Below, piece after piece: positions 16,573-24,938 of a DNA stretch of 64,000 bases (positions are counted from its first letter, which is position 1; every line of letters starts with the position of its first letter). The notes under the pieces are model-generated. The model was not told where the DNA came from, searched no databases, and saw only the letters and a program-made list of their open reading frames with translations. The DNA is from Comamonas avium (GTDB taxonomy: Bacteria > Pseudomonadota > Gammaproteobacteria > Burkholderiales > Burkholderiaceae_C): contig NZ_JACSQK010000001.1 in the NCBI RefSeq assembly GCF_014836675.1, positions 89,661-153,660 of the forward strand. The letters are read 5' to 3'. The translations under genes were made by a program, and so were the position numbers.

Positions 16573-17952
16573 ATGACTGTAGTCACCCCCGAACTCTTGC
16601 GACGCTATGACGTGCCTGGTCCACGCTACACCTCTTACCCCACTGCTGACAGGTTTGTGGAGGCATTTGGTGATGATGACTATATCTTGGCGTTGAAGCA
16701 GCGCAAAGTGACCGCTGCGGCAAAGCAGCCAATGTCGCTCTACGTGCACATTCCTTTTTGTGAGTCCCTGTGCTACTACTGCGCCTGCAACAAGATTATT
16801 ACCAAACACCATGAGCGTGCTGTCACCTACATGCGCTATTTGGAGCGCGAGGTGGATTTGCACCTGCAGCACTGTGGTCGTGGGCAAGTTGTCAGCCAGT
16901 TTCACGTCGGTGGGGGTACGCCCACTTTCCTTACGGATGAAGAGTTGCGCGAGCTGTGGCGCATGCTGGGTCAGCGTTTTGACTTTGATCCTGCTGGCGA
17001 ATATTCGATTGAGGTAGATCCAAGGACGGTGACGCGTGAGCGCTTGGCGGTGCTCAAAGAGATCGGGTTTAACCGCCTTAGCTTTGGTGTTCAGGATTTT
17101 GATCCTGAGGTTCAAAAAGCGGTGCACCGTGAACAGCCTGCAGAGCAGGTGTTTGATCTGGTGGCAGCATCTCGTGAGCTGGGCTTTGAGTCGATCAATG
17201 TCGATTTGATTTACGGCTTACCCAAGCAGAATGCAGAGTCATTTGCCCGCACATTAAAGCAGGTTGCGGCGTTGCGCCCAGATCGTATTGCCCTGTATGC
17301 CTATGCACATTTGCCCGAGCGTTTCAAGCCGCAGCGCCGTATCTTGCAAGAAGACCTTCCTTCTGCGCCCGACAAAGTAAGCATGCTGTCTTCTTCCATC
17401 GAGAGCTTCATCGCTGCAGGCTATGTGTATGTGGGGATGGATCACTTCGCCTTGCCTGAAGATGCGCTGGCGATTGCTAAACGGCAAGGACGCCTGCACC
17501 GTAACTTCCAGGGCTATAGCACGCAACCGGATTGTGATTTGATCGCGCTGGGTGTGTCTGCAATTGGTCGTGTTGGGGCCACTTACAGTCAGAATGCGAA
17601 GACCTTGGAAGAGTATTACGACTTGCTCGATCAAGATCGTCTGCCCGTTGTTCGAGGTTTGGCGTTAACGCGAGACGACACCATTCGCCGGGCCGTAATC
17701 ATGACCATCATGTGTCAAGGCGAAGTACTCTATGAATCCATTAACAGCGCTTGGCTGATCGATTTTAAAAAGTACTTTGCGACAGAGATTGAAGCTCTGG
17801 CCTCTCAGCAAGAAGAGGGTCTGGTTGAGATCGTGGACGACTGTATCAAGGTAACAGCCAAAGGCTGGTTCTTTGTTCGCGGAGTTGCCCTGGTGTTTGA
17901 CCGTTATTTGCAAGCAGACCGCACCCGCGCAAGGTTCTCGCGGATCATCTGA
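16573..17952 (+). CDS. hemN: Oxygen-independent coproporphyrinogen III dehydrogenase
   Basis: A radical-SAM enzyme that decarboxylates coproporphyrinogen III to protoporphyrinogen IX without oxygen, supplying haem for cbb3 oxidase at low oxygen. It has 459 residues. The cluster motif C63-x3-C67-x2-C70 is followed by a further Cys72 (CESLCYYCAC), as in true HemN. GGGTPTF follows, with the HemN C-terminal domain after about 350. I chose ATG 16573 with AGGAAAA upstream; the frame is open earlier across the FNR boxes but that is not coding. Confidence 0.96.
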   Translation: MTVVTPELLRRYDVPGPRYTSYPTADRFVEAFGDDDYILALKQRKVTAAAKQPMSLYVHIPFCESLCYYCACNKIITKHHERAVTYMRYLEREVDLHLQHCGRGQVVSQFHVGGGTPTFLTDEELRELWRMLGQRFDFDPAGEYSIEVDPRTVTRERLAVLKEIGFNRLSFGVQDFDPEVQKAVHREQPAEQVFDLVAASRELGFESINVDLIYGLPKQNAESFARTLKQVAALRPDRIALYAYAHLPERFKPQRRILQEDLPSAPDKVSMLSSSIESFIAAGYVYVGMDHFALPEDALAIAKRQGRLHRNFQGYSTQPDCDLIALGVSAIGRVGATYSQNAKTLEEYYDLLDQDRLPVVRGLALTRDDTIRRAVIMTIMCQGEVLYESINSAWLIDFKKYFATEIEALASQQEEGLVEIVDDCIKVTAKGWFFVRGVALVFDRYLQADRTRARFSRII

Positions 17953-17957
17953 TCCTT

Positions 17958-18671
17958 ATGGAATTTTCACTGGTCTGGACTGCATTTTTCATGGGGCTTG
18001 TTGGGGGGCCTCATTGTCTTGCAATGTGCGCTGCCCCTTGCCATGCAGTCATACACGGGCATCACAAAGCCGTGCAAATGCACAGCATGCAGCAGAGCCA
18101 TCCGGCGGCATTCAACTGGAGTGCCTTTCAATTTCATAGTGGACGTCTCGTAGGCTATGGCCTGCTGGGTGCGATTGCTGCATTGGCCATGGAGCAGATT
18201 GCATGGCTGTCTGATCGAACGTCTGCTTTGCATCCAGTGTGGGTGCTGATGCATCTGGCTATTTTGGCGTGGGGCCTGCTGATGCTGTTTCAGGGGCAGC
18301 AGCCTGTCTGGCTGGAACGCGCGGGCAGGGCGATGTGGAAAACCGTTCAACCGCTCCTGTCGATGCGCGGGGGTGTCCTTTTTGCGGGCATGGCTTGGAC
18401 ACTGCTGCCCTGTGGCCTGCTTTATTCCGCAATTTTGGTGGCAGCTCTCAGTGGCACCGCGTTGACGGGAGCGGCCAGCATGGTAGCTTTTGCTTGTGGC
18501 GGGGCGCTGTGGCTGATTGCTGCGCCTTATGCATGGCGCTGGCTGAGTGGGCGATTGAGCCTCTTGCGCTCTGGCTGGGGCGTGCGTGCAGCGGGGTTTA
18601 TGCTGGTTGCTGTTTCTTTGTGGGCGCTGTGGATGGACTTGATTTATAAGCCATCAGTGTGGTGCCGCTAG
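17958..18671 (+). CDS. Membrane protein of the sulfite exporter TauE/SafE family (COG2836)
   Basis: A 237-residue polytopic protein starting MEFSLVWTAFFMGLVGGPHCLAMC. The GGPHCxxMC and LLPCGLLYSA motifs are characteristic of the COG2836 proteins that accompany cbb3 oxidase genes. Conserved Cys and His in the membrane suggest a role in metal or cofactor handling in oxidase maturation; the sulfite-export name is historical. The gene begins five bases after hemN and is probably co-transcribed. Confidence 0.85.
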   Translation: MEFSLVWTAFFMGLVGGPHCLAMCAAPCHAVIHGHHKAVQMHSMQQSHPAAFNWSAFQFHSGRLVGYGLLGAIAALAMEQIAWLSDRTSALHPVWVLMHLAILAWGLLMLFQGQQPVWLERAGRAMWKTVQPLLSMRGGVLFAGMAWTLLPCGLLYSAILVAALSGTALTGAASMVAFACGGALWLIAAPYAWRWLSGRLSLLRSGWGVRAAGFMLVAVSLWALWMDLIYKPSVWCR

Positions 18672-18716
18672 ATGGGCTGTCACTCAGCGAGAGTTTGCTG
18701 AAAAGCAGTGAAAGGT

Positions 18717-18885
18717 GTCTGCAAAGCCACCGGGCCCTCAACCTGAACCGGGGGTTCAGGTGGGCGAGAGCAGCCCAGCGTTGGGTTCGTCTAACGCGAG
18801 ACGATCACGCTTGCTAGGCAATATATCAAGCCCGTGCTCAATGAGCATTGGTTCAAGGCAATATAAAGCCCGGCGGTTTGCAGAC
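18717..18885 (-). ncRNA. ssrS: 6S RNA
   Basis: The closing stem pairs GTCTGCAAACCGCCGGG (minus strand, from 18885) with CCCGGTGGCTTTGCAGAC (ending 18717). Near the 3' end CACCTGAACCCCCGGTTCAGGT gives the hairpin that in E. coli 6S RNA reads CCTTGAACC...GGTTCAAGG. It lies directly downstream of zapA on the same strand, the order conserved in gamma- and betaproteobacteria. 6S RNA mimics an open promoter and sequesters sigma-70 RNA polymerase. A TAAAAT -10 at 18898-18893 places the start at the first base of the stem. Confidence 0.85.
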
Positions 18886-18892
18886 AGGATCG

Positions 18893-18898
18893 ATTTTA
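18893..18898 (-). promoter_or_regulatory. -10 element of 6S RNA overlapping the zapA stop
   Basis: TAAAAT on the minus strand, seven bases before the predicted 6S start. Its first three bases are the zapA stop codon TAA. The -35 region, inside zapA, is poor (TGCAGC at a 17-base spacer). Confidence 0.55.
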
Positions 18899-19423
18899 CA
18901 GACTTTTTGATGCAGGCTGCACCAAGTCCATGTGCATGTCGTTGTCTAAGCTGGCACTAACCGTTTCCAGATCAGCACGGGGTGCAGATGCCACATTCTG
19001 CGACTCAGGATTCGCTGTTTCATCCAAATTTGCAGACGTTGTGCTGGCGGTTTCACTGTCCAGCACCTGGTTCAAACGTTGCAACAACTGATCTGCTACT
19101 GTGAGATCGTGGGCGGCCTGTAATTCCAGGCTGGTCAAGCGCTGCGCATCAATTTCTAAATCATTGCTTGGCATCGTGCCTTGCAGGGTTGCCAGCTGTT
19201 GCTGGAGAGCCTGAAGCTGATGGCGCAGTTCCAGATTTTCATAGGCCAAGTTCACGGCCAGCAAAACGCCCACACGCTCGCGCGAGCGCAGTTTGCTGCT
19301 GTCGCGCATTTGTTGGAACTGCTGGTCTACGCGTTCCACTGCCTCCATCAACTGTGACTCGTGGCCGTCAGGGCAGGTGAGCAGGTAGTCTTGGTGCAGG
19401 ATCTGAATTTCTAGCTGGCTCAC
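18896..19423 (-). CDS. zapA: Cell division protein ZapA with C-terminal extension
   Basis: ZapA crosslinks FtsZ filaments at the septum. The first hundred residues are ZapA: SQLEIQILHQDYLLTCPDGH, then the long helix with RERVGVLLAVNLAYEN and a coiled coil. E. coli ZapA is about 109 residues; this is 175, with an acidic, Ser/Thr/Ala-rich tail after about residue 115 of unknown use. The start is GTG, overlapping the upstream stop (GTGA). The stop codon forms part of the 6S RNA promoter. Confidence 0.88.
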   Translation of the reverse strand: MSQLEIQILHQDYLLTCPDGHESQLMEAVERVDQQFQQMRDSSKLRSRERVGVLLAVNLAYENLELRHQLQALQQQLATLQGTMPSNDLEIDAQRLTSLELQAAHDLTVADQLLQRLNQVLDSETASTTSANLDETANPESQNVASAPRADLETVSASLDNDMHMDLVQPASKSL

Positions 19424-19632
19424 GGGGTCTCCTGATTGGCAGGCAGACGTTCAATCAAGTCACCCACGCGTGCGCGCGCTGCCTTTAGGCGCGACCGAAG
19501 CGAATCTCGCTCTTTATGCAAAGCTTCAATCTCTTGGTTGAGCAAGTGATTAGCGTGTTGCAGCGCTTCATACTTTTTCAATAGCAGCTCTACGCGCTCA
19601 GCAATGGGCTCAAGAATAGATGGTGTCGTCAT
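19420..19632 (-). CDS. ZapB-like coiled-coil protein (TIGR02449 family)
   Basis: A 70-residue coiled-coil protein starting MTTPSILEPIAERVELLLK, almost entirely helical with heptads of Leu. Proteins of this family sit directly before zapA and resemble ZapB, which bridges ZapA to the nucleoid-associated MatP; that role is inferred from resemblance and position. ATG 19632 is preferred over an in-frame GTG nine codons earlier. Confidence 0.78.
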   Translation of the reverse strand: MTTPSILEPIAERVELLLKKYEALQHANHLLNQEIEALHKERDSLRSRLKAARARVGDLIERLPANQETP

Positions 19633-19832
19633 GGATTGCTCTAATTGTAGGACTGCCACTTTGGCGTGAATTGCAAATTTATGGCAGATGGCAAGATATA
19701 GCTACCTGAGCTTGTTTCAAGCTGTCAATTGAGCCGCTGTTTTGCGCTGCTAAGTCAGGTGCCAATGTTGTTCACACGCACACATGCTTGGTGCCTGGTC
19801 TTGTCTGCCCCGTTAGAATCGACGTCTCAAAT

Positions 19833-20044
19833 GTTGGTGCTCGCAACTTGGTTCACAAGTTTGCAGTTCAACGGGAAGCAGGGTGATGGTGCTGGCCTTC
19901 AGCGCCACCTAGCCTGCGCTGCCCCCGCAACGGTGAGTTCTTAGCGTTAGTCATACGCTCACCCATCATTTAAGCCACTGAATGCCTTGAACAAGCATTT
20001 GGGAAGGCGATGGCGTTGATGAACCAGCCCGGATACCGGCCAAC
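19833..20044 (+). promoter_or_regulatory. Cobalamin (AdoCbl) riboswitch
   Basis: The closing stem pairs GTTGG (19833) with CCAAC (20040). Conserved core blocks appear in order: AACGGGAA, CCTGCGCTGCCCCCGCAAC then GGTGA, AAGCCACTG, GGGAAGGCG and GCCCGGATACCGGCC. The btuB start lies about 85 bases downstream, enough for an expression platform that hides the ribosome site. When cobalamin binds, btuB and the genes behind it should be turned down. Confidence 0.93.
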
Positions 20045-20129
20045 ACAGGTGTGTCTATTTTTGATGGACATGGTATTACCCATTGCTGGCGGGGAGGTCA
20101 GTACGGGTGGATTTCTCTGAATTTCTCAA

Positions 20130-21968
20130 ATGAGTTTGTTTGAACAACGACGCTTGTGCGTCGCGTCGTCGTGTGCCTTGCGCCCTGTGAGCTTGGCGGT
20201 TGTCTTGGCTGCAGCACCATGGATCTCGTCCATGGCCGCTTCGCTGGATGAGGTGGTCGTCTCTGCCACACGCACAGAACAGCGTTTGTCAGACGTGCTG
20301 GCTGACATGACGGTGATTGGCCATGAGGAAATTGAACGCAGCGGCTTCAGCGATCTGGCGTCGATCTTGGCCCGTCAGCCAGGTGTGCAGCTGGTGCGTA
20401 CTGGTGGTATGGGCTCGAGCACCAGCTTGTTCATGCGCGGCGCTAACAACCAGCACACAGCGGTGTTTGTGGACGGGATTCGCGTGGACTCTCAGTCCAC
20501 AAGTGGCGGTATGGACTGGCAGACCATTCCCTTGGCAAGCATTGATCGCGTGGAGATATTGCGCGGGCCTGCGGCCGCTGTCTATGGCTCTGATGCCGTG
20601 GCAGGTGTGATTCAGATTTTCACTAAAAAGGGTGAAGCCGGTTTCTTGCCGCATATTGCGATTGGTTTCGGCAACCAAGGTACCCGCAAGGCAGATGCCG
20701 GGCTGTCGGGGGGGCAAGGCGCGTGGGACTACGCAGTTGGCGTGCAAACCGAGCGTACTGATGGTTTTGATGCAAAGACGACTGCCACCAGCAACCCGGA
20801 TAAAGATGACTATCGCCTGCATGCAGCCAACGCGAAGCTGGGGTTTCAGCTGAACCGCGACCATCGCTTGGAAGCCACTGCGTTAACCAGCCAGTCCAAT
20901 AGTGGCTACGACTCCACGCTGGCAGATGATCGCAGCAAGCGCAAGCTGGAAACTTTGGGGCTGTCATGGGCTGCGCAATGGAACCCGCTCTTGTCGAGCC
21001 GCATTTCCGTGAGTGAATCGAATGTGAAGTACGAGACTGTGACCAAGAGTCCCAGCTACACCGAGACAACGCTGCGTAATTATTTGTGGCAAAACGTTTT
21101 CAAGCATGGCAATGCAACGTTGACGGCCAATTTAGAGCGCCGTGAAGACAACTTGCAAAACAAGGATCTGGACGTGTCTGAGCGGGAACGTTCGCAAAAT
21201 GCGCTGGCCCTGGGTTGGGGTTACCAGGGCAGTGTTCATTCGCTGCAATTGAATGTTCGCCACGACGATGACAGTGAATTCGGCGGGCAGAACACGGGCA
21301 GTGCAGCGTACGGGCTGGCGTTGTCTCCCACATGGCGTGCAACGGCCTCTGCGGGAACTTCTTTCCGTGCGCCCACGCTGTATCAGCGCTTTCACCGCAT
21401 CTATGGTTCTGCTTCCCTGCAGCCTGAAGAAGGAAAAAATGCCGAAGTCGGACTGCATTGGAAGCAAGGTGGTGACAGCTTCTCTATGGTGGCCTATCGC
21501 AACCGTTTGACAAACCTCATCGAATACAACAGCAGCAGTAAAAAATACCAGAACGTTGCGCAGGCTGAACTGCAAGGCATCACCTTCGCCGCTGCCACAC
21601 ACTGGCTGGATGTGGACTGGACGGCTTCTGTCGATTTCCAAACACCACGCAACCAAGAGACGGGGCGCATTCTGGATCGACGAGCCAAGCGTTACGCCAA
21701 TGTCAGTGCATATAAGCAGTGGCTGGGCTGGATGCTTGGCGCCGAGATGCAGCTGGTGAGCAAGCGCAGTGAATTTGATTCCAAGAACAAGCGGTATGAC
21801 TGGGCGGGTTATGGCTTGTTCAATCTGTCTGCTTCCAAGCCACTTGCCAGAGATTTCACGCTGACAGCACGTGTCGACAATTTGATGGATCGCGATTACG
21901 TGCTTGCCAAAGATTACGCTGCGGCAGGGCGCACTTTTTATGTGGGTCTGAAGTGGATGCCCCAGTAA
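20130..21968 (+). CDS. btuB: TonB-dependent cobalamin receptor BtuB
   Basis: An outer-membrane gated barrel importing vitamin B12 or other corrinoids with TonB energy. It has 612 residues. A signal sequence of about 35 residues is followed by the TonB box DEVVVSATR, the plug domain (LARQPGVQL, VDGIRVD, VEILRGPAAAVYGSDA) and a 22-strand barrel. It lies downstream of the AdoCbl riboswitch and ahead of corrinoid genes, which supports cobalamin over another siderophore ligand. Confidence 0.93.
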   Translation: MSLFEQRRLCVASSCALRPVSLAVVLAAAPWISSMAASLDEVVVSATRTEQRLSDVLADMTVIGHEEIERSGFSDLASILARQPGVQLVRTGGMGSSTSLFMRGANNQHTAVFVDGIRVDSQSTSGGMDWQTIPLASIDRVEILRGPAAAVYGSDAVAGVIQIFTKKGEAGFLPHIAIGFGNQGTRKADAGLSGGQGAWDYAVGVQTERTDGFDAKTTATSNPDKDDYRLHAANAKLGFQLNRDHRLEATALTSQSNSGYDSTLADDRSKRKLETLGLSWAAQWNPLLSSRISVSESNVKYETVTKSPSYTETTLRNYLWQNVFKHGNATLTANLERREDNLQNKDLDVSERERSQNALALGWGYQGSVHSLQLNVRHDDDSEFGGQNTGSAAYGLALSPTWRATASAGTSFRAPTLYQRFHRIYGSASLQPEEGKNAEVGLHWKQGGDSFSMVAYRNRLTNLIEYNSSSKKYQNVAQAELQGITFAAATHWLDVDWTASVDFQTPRNQETGRILDRRAKRYANVSAYKQWLGWMLGAEMQLVSKRSEFDSKNKRYDWAGYGLFNLSASKPLARDFTLTARVDNLMDRDYVLAKDYAAAGRTFYVGLKWMPQ

Positions 21969-22032
21969 CTTAGCAAGGGCTGAACGCAGCAAGGCATGCT
22001 GTCATGCCCTGCTGCGAAACGAACAAGCGCGT

Positions 22033-23421
22033 ATGAATTCCTCTCTTTCCTCTCATCGCTGTGTGGCACTGCTGGTGGCTGCGCCAGCCTCTGGGCAGGG
22101 CAAAACCACCGTGACCGCTGCTTTGGCGTGTTGGCATACGCGGCAAGGGCGCCGTGTTCGAGTGTTCAAGTGCGGGCCTGATTTTCTCGATCCTTACTGG
22201 CACCAGCTGGCCAGCGGTGCGACGGTGCACAACCTGGACGGCTGGATGGTCGGGATGGATGAAGTGCGTGCGCGTCTGTCGGCAGCAGCAGCAGAAGCTG
22301 ACGTCATCTTGATTGAAGGCGTGATGGGGCTGTTTGATGGCAGTCCGACAGCGGCAGATCTGGCGGTGCAGCTGGGTATTCCCGTGTTGCTGGTGGTTGA
22401 TGCATCAGCCATGGCTGGCAGCTTTGGTGCCTTGGTGCTGGGCATGCAGCAGTACCAGCCGGATGTGCCTTGGGCGGGCGTGCTGGCCAATCGTGTGGGC
22501 AGCAGCATGCATGCACAGATGCTGCAAAACAGCTTGCGTGATCCAGCGCTGTGGCTGGGGGCAGTACAGCGAATGGGTTCAGGCAAAGATGCTCAGTTGC
22601 TGCCCGAGCGACATTTGGGTCTGGTGGCTGCGCATGAGCTGCCTGATGCCATGGCGCGGCTGAATGCGGCCGCCGATGCGCTGGCTGAAACCCCGTTGGG
22701 GCAGATGGACTGGACAGATTGGCAGCGCTGGTCGGTGGAGTTTTCAGTGCCGGCCGATGGTGCCCTCACTCCACCCGAGCCTTGGCTGCAAGGGCGCACG
22801 GTGGCCGTTGCCAGTGATGCGGCGTTTAGCTTTATCTATCCTGCAAATCTGGATTGTTTGCATGCGATGGGGGCTAGCCTGGCCTTCTTTTCCCCCTTGG
22901 CGGGTGAGCGGCTACCTGTGTGTGATGCTGTGTGGTTGCCTGGTGGCTACCCAGAGTTGCATGCCGATAAATTGATGGCCAATGTGGCGCTGCAGGCGGA
23001 TTTGCTCGCCCATGTGCAAGCGGGCAAGCCCGTCTGGGCAGAATGCGGTGGCATGCTGGCGCTGGGCCATGGCATTGCTGATGCGCAAGGTGAGCATTCG
23101 CCCATGTGGGGTATTGTGCCGGGCACCGCACAGATGCAGCCACGTCTTGCCGGCTTGGGTATGCAGCAATGTGCGCTGCAAGCGGGCGTGCTGCGGGGGC
23201 ACACCTTTCATTACTCGCGGTTTGTGTGCCAGGCCCCTGAAGTGGCGCGCACCAGTCGTGCTAACCAACGGGTGCAGCCCGACAAGGGCGAAGCCGTGTA
23301 CCAGTACGGCAGCGTCTATGCCAGCTATTTTCATGCATGGTTTCCATCGCACCCACGAGCTATTGCAGCCTTGCTGGGGGCGGAAACTGTGCAATGGGAT
23401 GAGCCCGTGCCGTCTGCATAA
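22033..23421 (+). CDS. cobB: Cobyrinate a,c-diamide synthase
   Basis: Amidates the a and c carboxylates of cobyrinic acid with glutamine and ATP (CobB/CbiA). It has 462 residues: an N-terminal dethiobiotin-synthetase-like ATPase with P-loop APASGQGKTT and the FKCGPDFLDPYWH motif, then a class I-like glutamine amidotransferase domain with Cys338 in AECGGMLALG and GGYPELHA. CbiA (anaerobic) and CobB (aerobic) forms cannot be separated by eye. It lies 64 bases after btuB, probably in the same riboswitch-controlled transcript. Confidence 0.93.
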   Translation: MNSSLSSHRCVALLVAAPASGQGKTTVTAALACWHTRQGRRVRVFKCGPDFLDPYWHQLASGATVHNLDGWMVGMDEVRARLSAAAAEADVILIEGVMGLFDGSPTAADLAVQLGIPVLLVVDASAMAGSFGALVLGMQQYQPDVPWAGVLANRVGSSMHAQMLQNSLRDPALWLGAVQRMGSGKDAQLLPERHLGLVAAHELPDAMARLNAAADALAETPLGQMDWTDWQRWSVEFSVPADGALTPPEPWLQGRTVAVASDAAFSFIYPANLDCLHAMGASLAFFSPLAGERLPVCDAVWLPGGYPELHADKLMANVALQADLLAHVQAGKPVWAECGGMLALGHGIADAQGEHSPMWGIVPGTAQMQPRLAGLGMQQCALQAGVLRGHTFHYSRFVCQAPEVARTSRANQRVQPDKGEAVYQYGSVYASYFHAWFPSHPRAIAALLGAETVQWDEPVPSA

Positions 23422-23433
23422 TTGACAAACGAT

Positions 23434-24030
23434 ATGAATACTCTCAATAACAGCGCGATCGAGCCTTGGCAGGAATTGATTCTGGGCGGCCAAAAAAGTG
23501 GGAAAACCCGCCGTGCAGAGCAGGCAGCACGCGCATGGATGGATGGTGCGCAGGGACGGGCGGCGGTGTATGTGGCAACGGGCCAGGCTTGGGATGCTGA
23601 AATGCAGCAGCGCATTGAGCGCCACCAGGTTGACCGTGCAGCCCGTGTGCCGGGTATGCGTACGGTAGAGGTGCCACGGCAACTCGCGCAGGCATTGCAA
23701 ACCCACAGCACACCACAGACCTTGGTGGTTATCGATTGTTTAACGCTGTGGCTGACCAATTGGATGATGCCCATGGACATGGAAAGTAATGAAGACACCC
23801 AGCCGCCAGTCCATGACTGGAGCACGCAACGTGCTTTGTTTTTAGATGTTCTGCCGCGTTGCCCCGGTCCGGTGGTTGTGGTGGGCAATGAAATCGGTTT
23901 GGGCGTGATTCCCCTGGGTAAAGAAGTGCGTGCCTTTGTCGATGCCCTGGGCACTTTGAACCAAGACGTGGCAAGCGTATGCAAGCGCGCAACTTTGATG
24001 GCGGCCGGATTGCCAGTGCCACTGAAATGA
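23434..24030 (+). CDS. cobU: Adenosylcobinamide kinase / guanylyltransferase
   Basis: Phosphorylates adenosylcobinamide and transfers GMP to it, activating it for nucleotide-loop attachment. It has 198 residues with P-loop GGQKSGKT, VYVATG, RHQVDR (GMP-binding region) and VVVGNEIGLGVIP. ATG 23434 is chosen; a TTG four codons earlier directly follows the cobB stop. The stop overlaps btuF (ATGA). Confidence 0.92.
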   Translation: MNTLNNSAIEPWQELILGGQKSGKTRRAEQAARAWMDGAQGRAAVYVATGQAWDAEMQQRIERHQVDRAARVPGMRTVEVPRQLAQALQTHSTPQTLVVIDCLTLWLTNWMMPMDMESNEDTQPPVHDWSTQRALFLDVLPRCPGPVVVVGNEIGLGVIPLGKEVRAFVDALGTLNQDVASVCKRATLMAAGLPVPLK

Positions 24031-24938
24031 TCAAATTCGTACGCACTGGCCTGGGCGTGGCTGCCATGGTATGGGCGGCTGTACTGGGCAGCGCCCATGC
24101 GGCAGATGTCACCCTGGATGCACAAAAAGATGACCGAGGTCGCCCGGTTGTCATGGCGCAGCCCCCGCAGCGGATTGTGAGTTTGCTGCCTTCGTTGACC
24201 GAAACCGTATGTGCCCTGGGGGCCTGTGAAAAACTGGTTGGTGTGGACCGGTATTCCAACTGGCCTAAAACACTACAGACCACGCTGCCCGTACTGGGCG
24301 GTGGGCTAGATCCTAACGTGGAAGCGATTGTGGCGCTCAAGCCCGATGTGGTTCTGCTGTCCAACTCTTCGCGGGTGGTCGAACGGCTGGAGGCGCTGGG
24401 CTTGCGCACGGTGGCTCTGGAACCCCGCACGCAGGCGGATGTATACCGCGTGCTGCACAGCATCGGTATGCTGCTGGGATTGCCGCCTGAGCAAGGTGCT
24501 GAGCGCGAGTGGCAGCGCTTGCAAGCCGGTGTGGACGCCGCTGCGAAGTCTGTGCCTGCCGGGGTGCAAGGGGCGCGCGTGTACTTTGAAGTCAGTCGTG
24601 GCCCTTATGCTGCGGGCCCATCCTCTTTCATCGGCGAGCTGCTGACGCGCATGCACGTGGACAACGTGGTTCCAGCAGAGATGGGGCCCTTTCCCCGTTT
24701 GAATCCTGAATTTATTTTGCGTGCCCGGCCCGATGTCATCTTGATGGGCAACTACAGCATGCAGCTGGCTCATGCCTATCCGGGGTGGGCGTCGCTGGAT
24801 GCTGTGAAGCACCGGCGTGTGTGTGCGTTCAATGCGGAAGAGTCCACCACCGTTGTGCGCCCTGGCCCGCGCATGGATGAGGCGGCCCGCATCATTGCCC
24901 GCTGTTTGGCTGAGAAAGCACCGCGTCGTGTCAACTAG
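24027..24938 (+). CDS. btuF: Periplasmic cobalamin-binding protein BtuF
   Basis: The substrate-binding protein of the BtuCDF importer, 303 residues. A signal peptide ends in SAHAA, then RIVSLLPSLTETVCALG, the family pattern, and VGVDRYSNWP. ATG 24027 overlaps the cobU stop; the frame is open further upstream inside cobU, but the signal peptide fixes this start. Confidence 0.92.
   Translation: MIKFVRTGLGVAAMVWAAVLGSAHAADVTLDAQKDDRGRPVVMAQPPQRIVSLLPSLTETVCALGACEKLVGVDRYSNWPKTLQTTLPVLGGGLDPNVEAIVALKPDVVLLSNSSRVVERLEALGLRTVALEPRTQADVYRVLHSIGMLLGLPPEQGAEREWQRLQAGVDAAAKSVPAGVQGARVYFEVSRGPYAAGPSSFIGELLTRMHVDNVVPAEMGPFPRLNPEFILRARPDVILMGNYSMQLAHAYPGWASLDAVKHRRVCAFNAEESTTVVRPGPRMDEAARIIARCLAEKAPRRVN

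Noticed and set aside
19692-19735. A sixth copy of the palindromic repeat before the riboswitch (GATATAGCTACCTGAGCTTG).
   Set aside because: Resemblance is limited to a few bases and no complementary arm is present.
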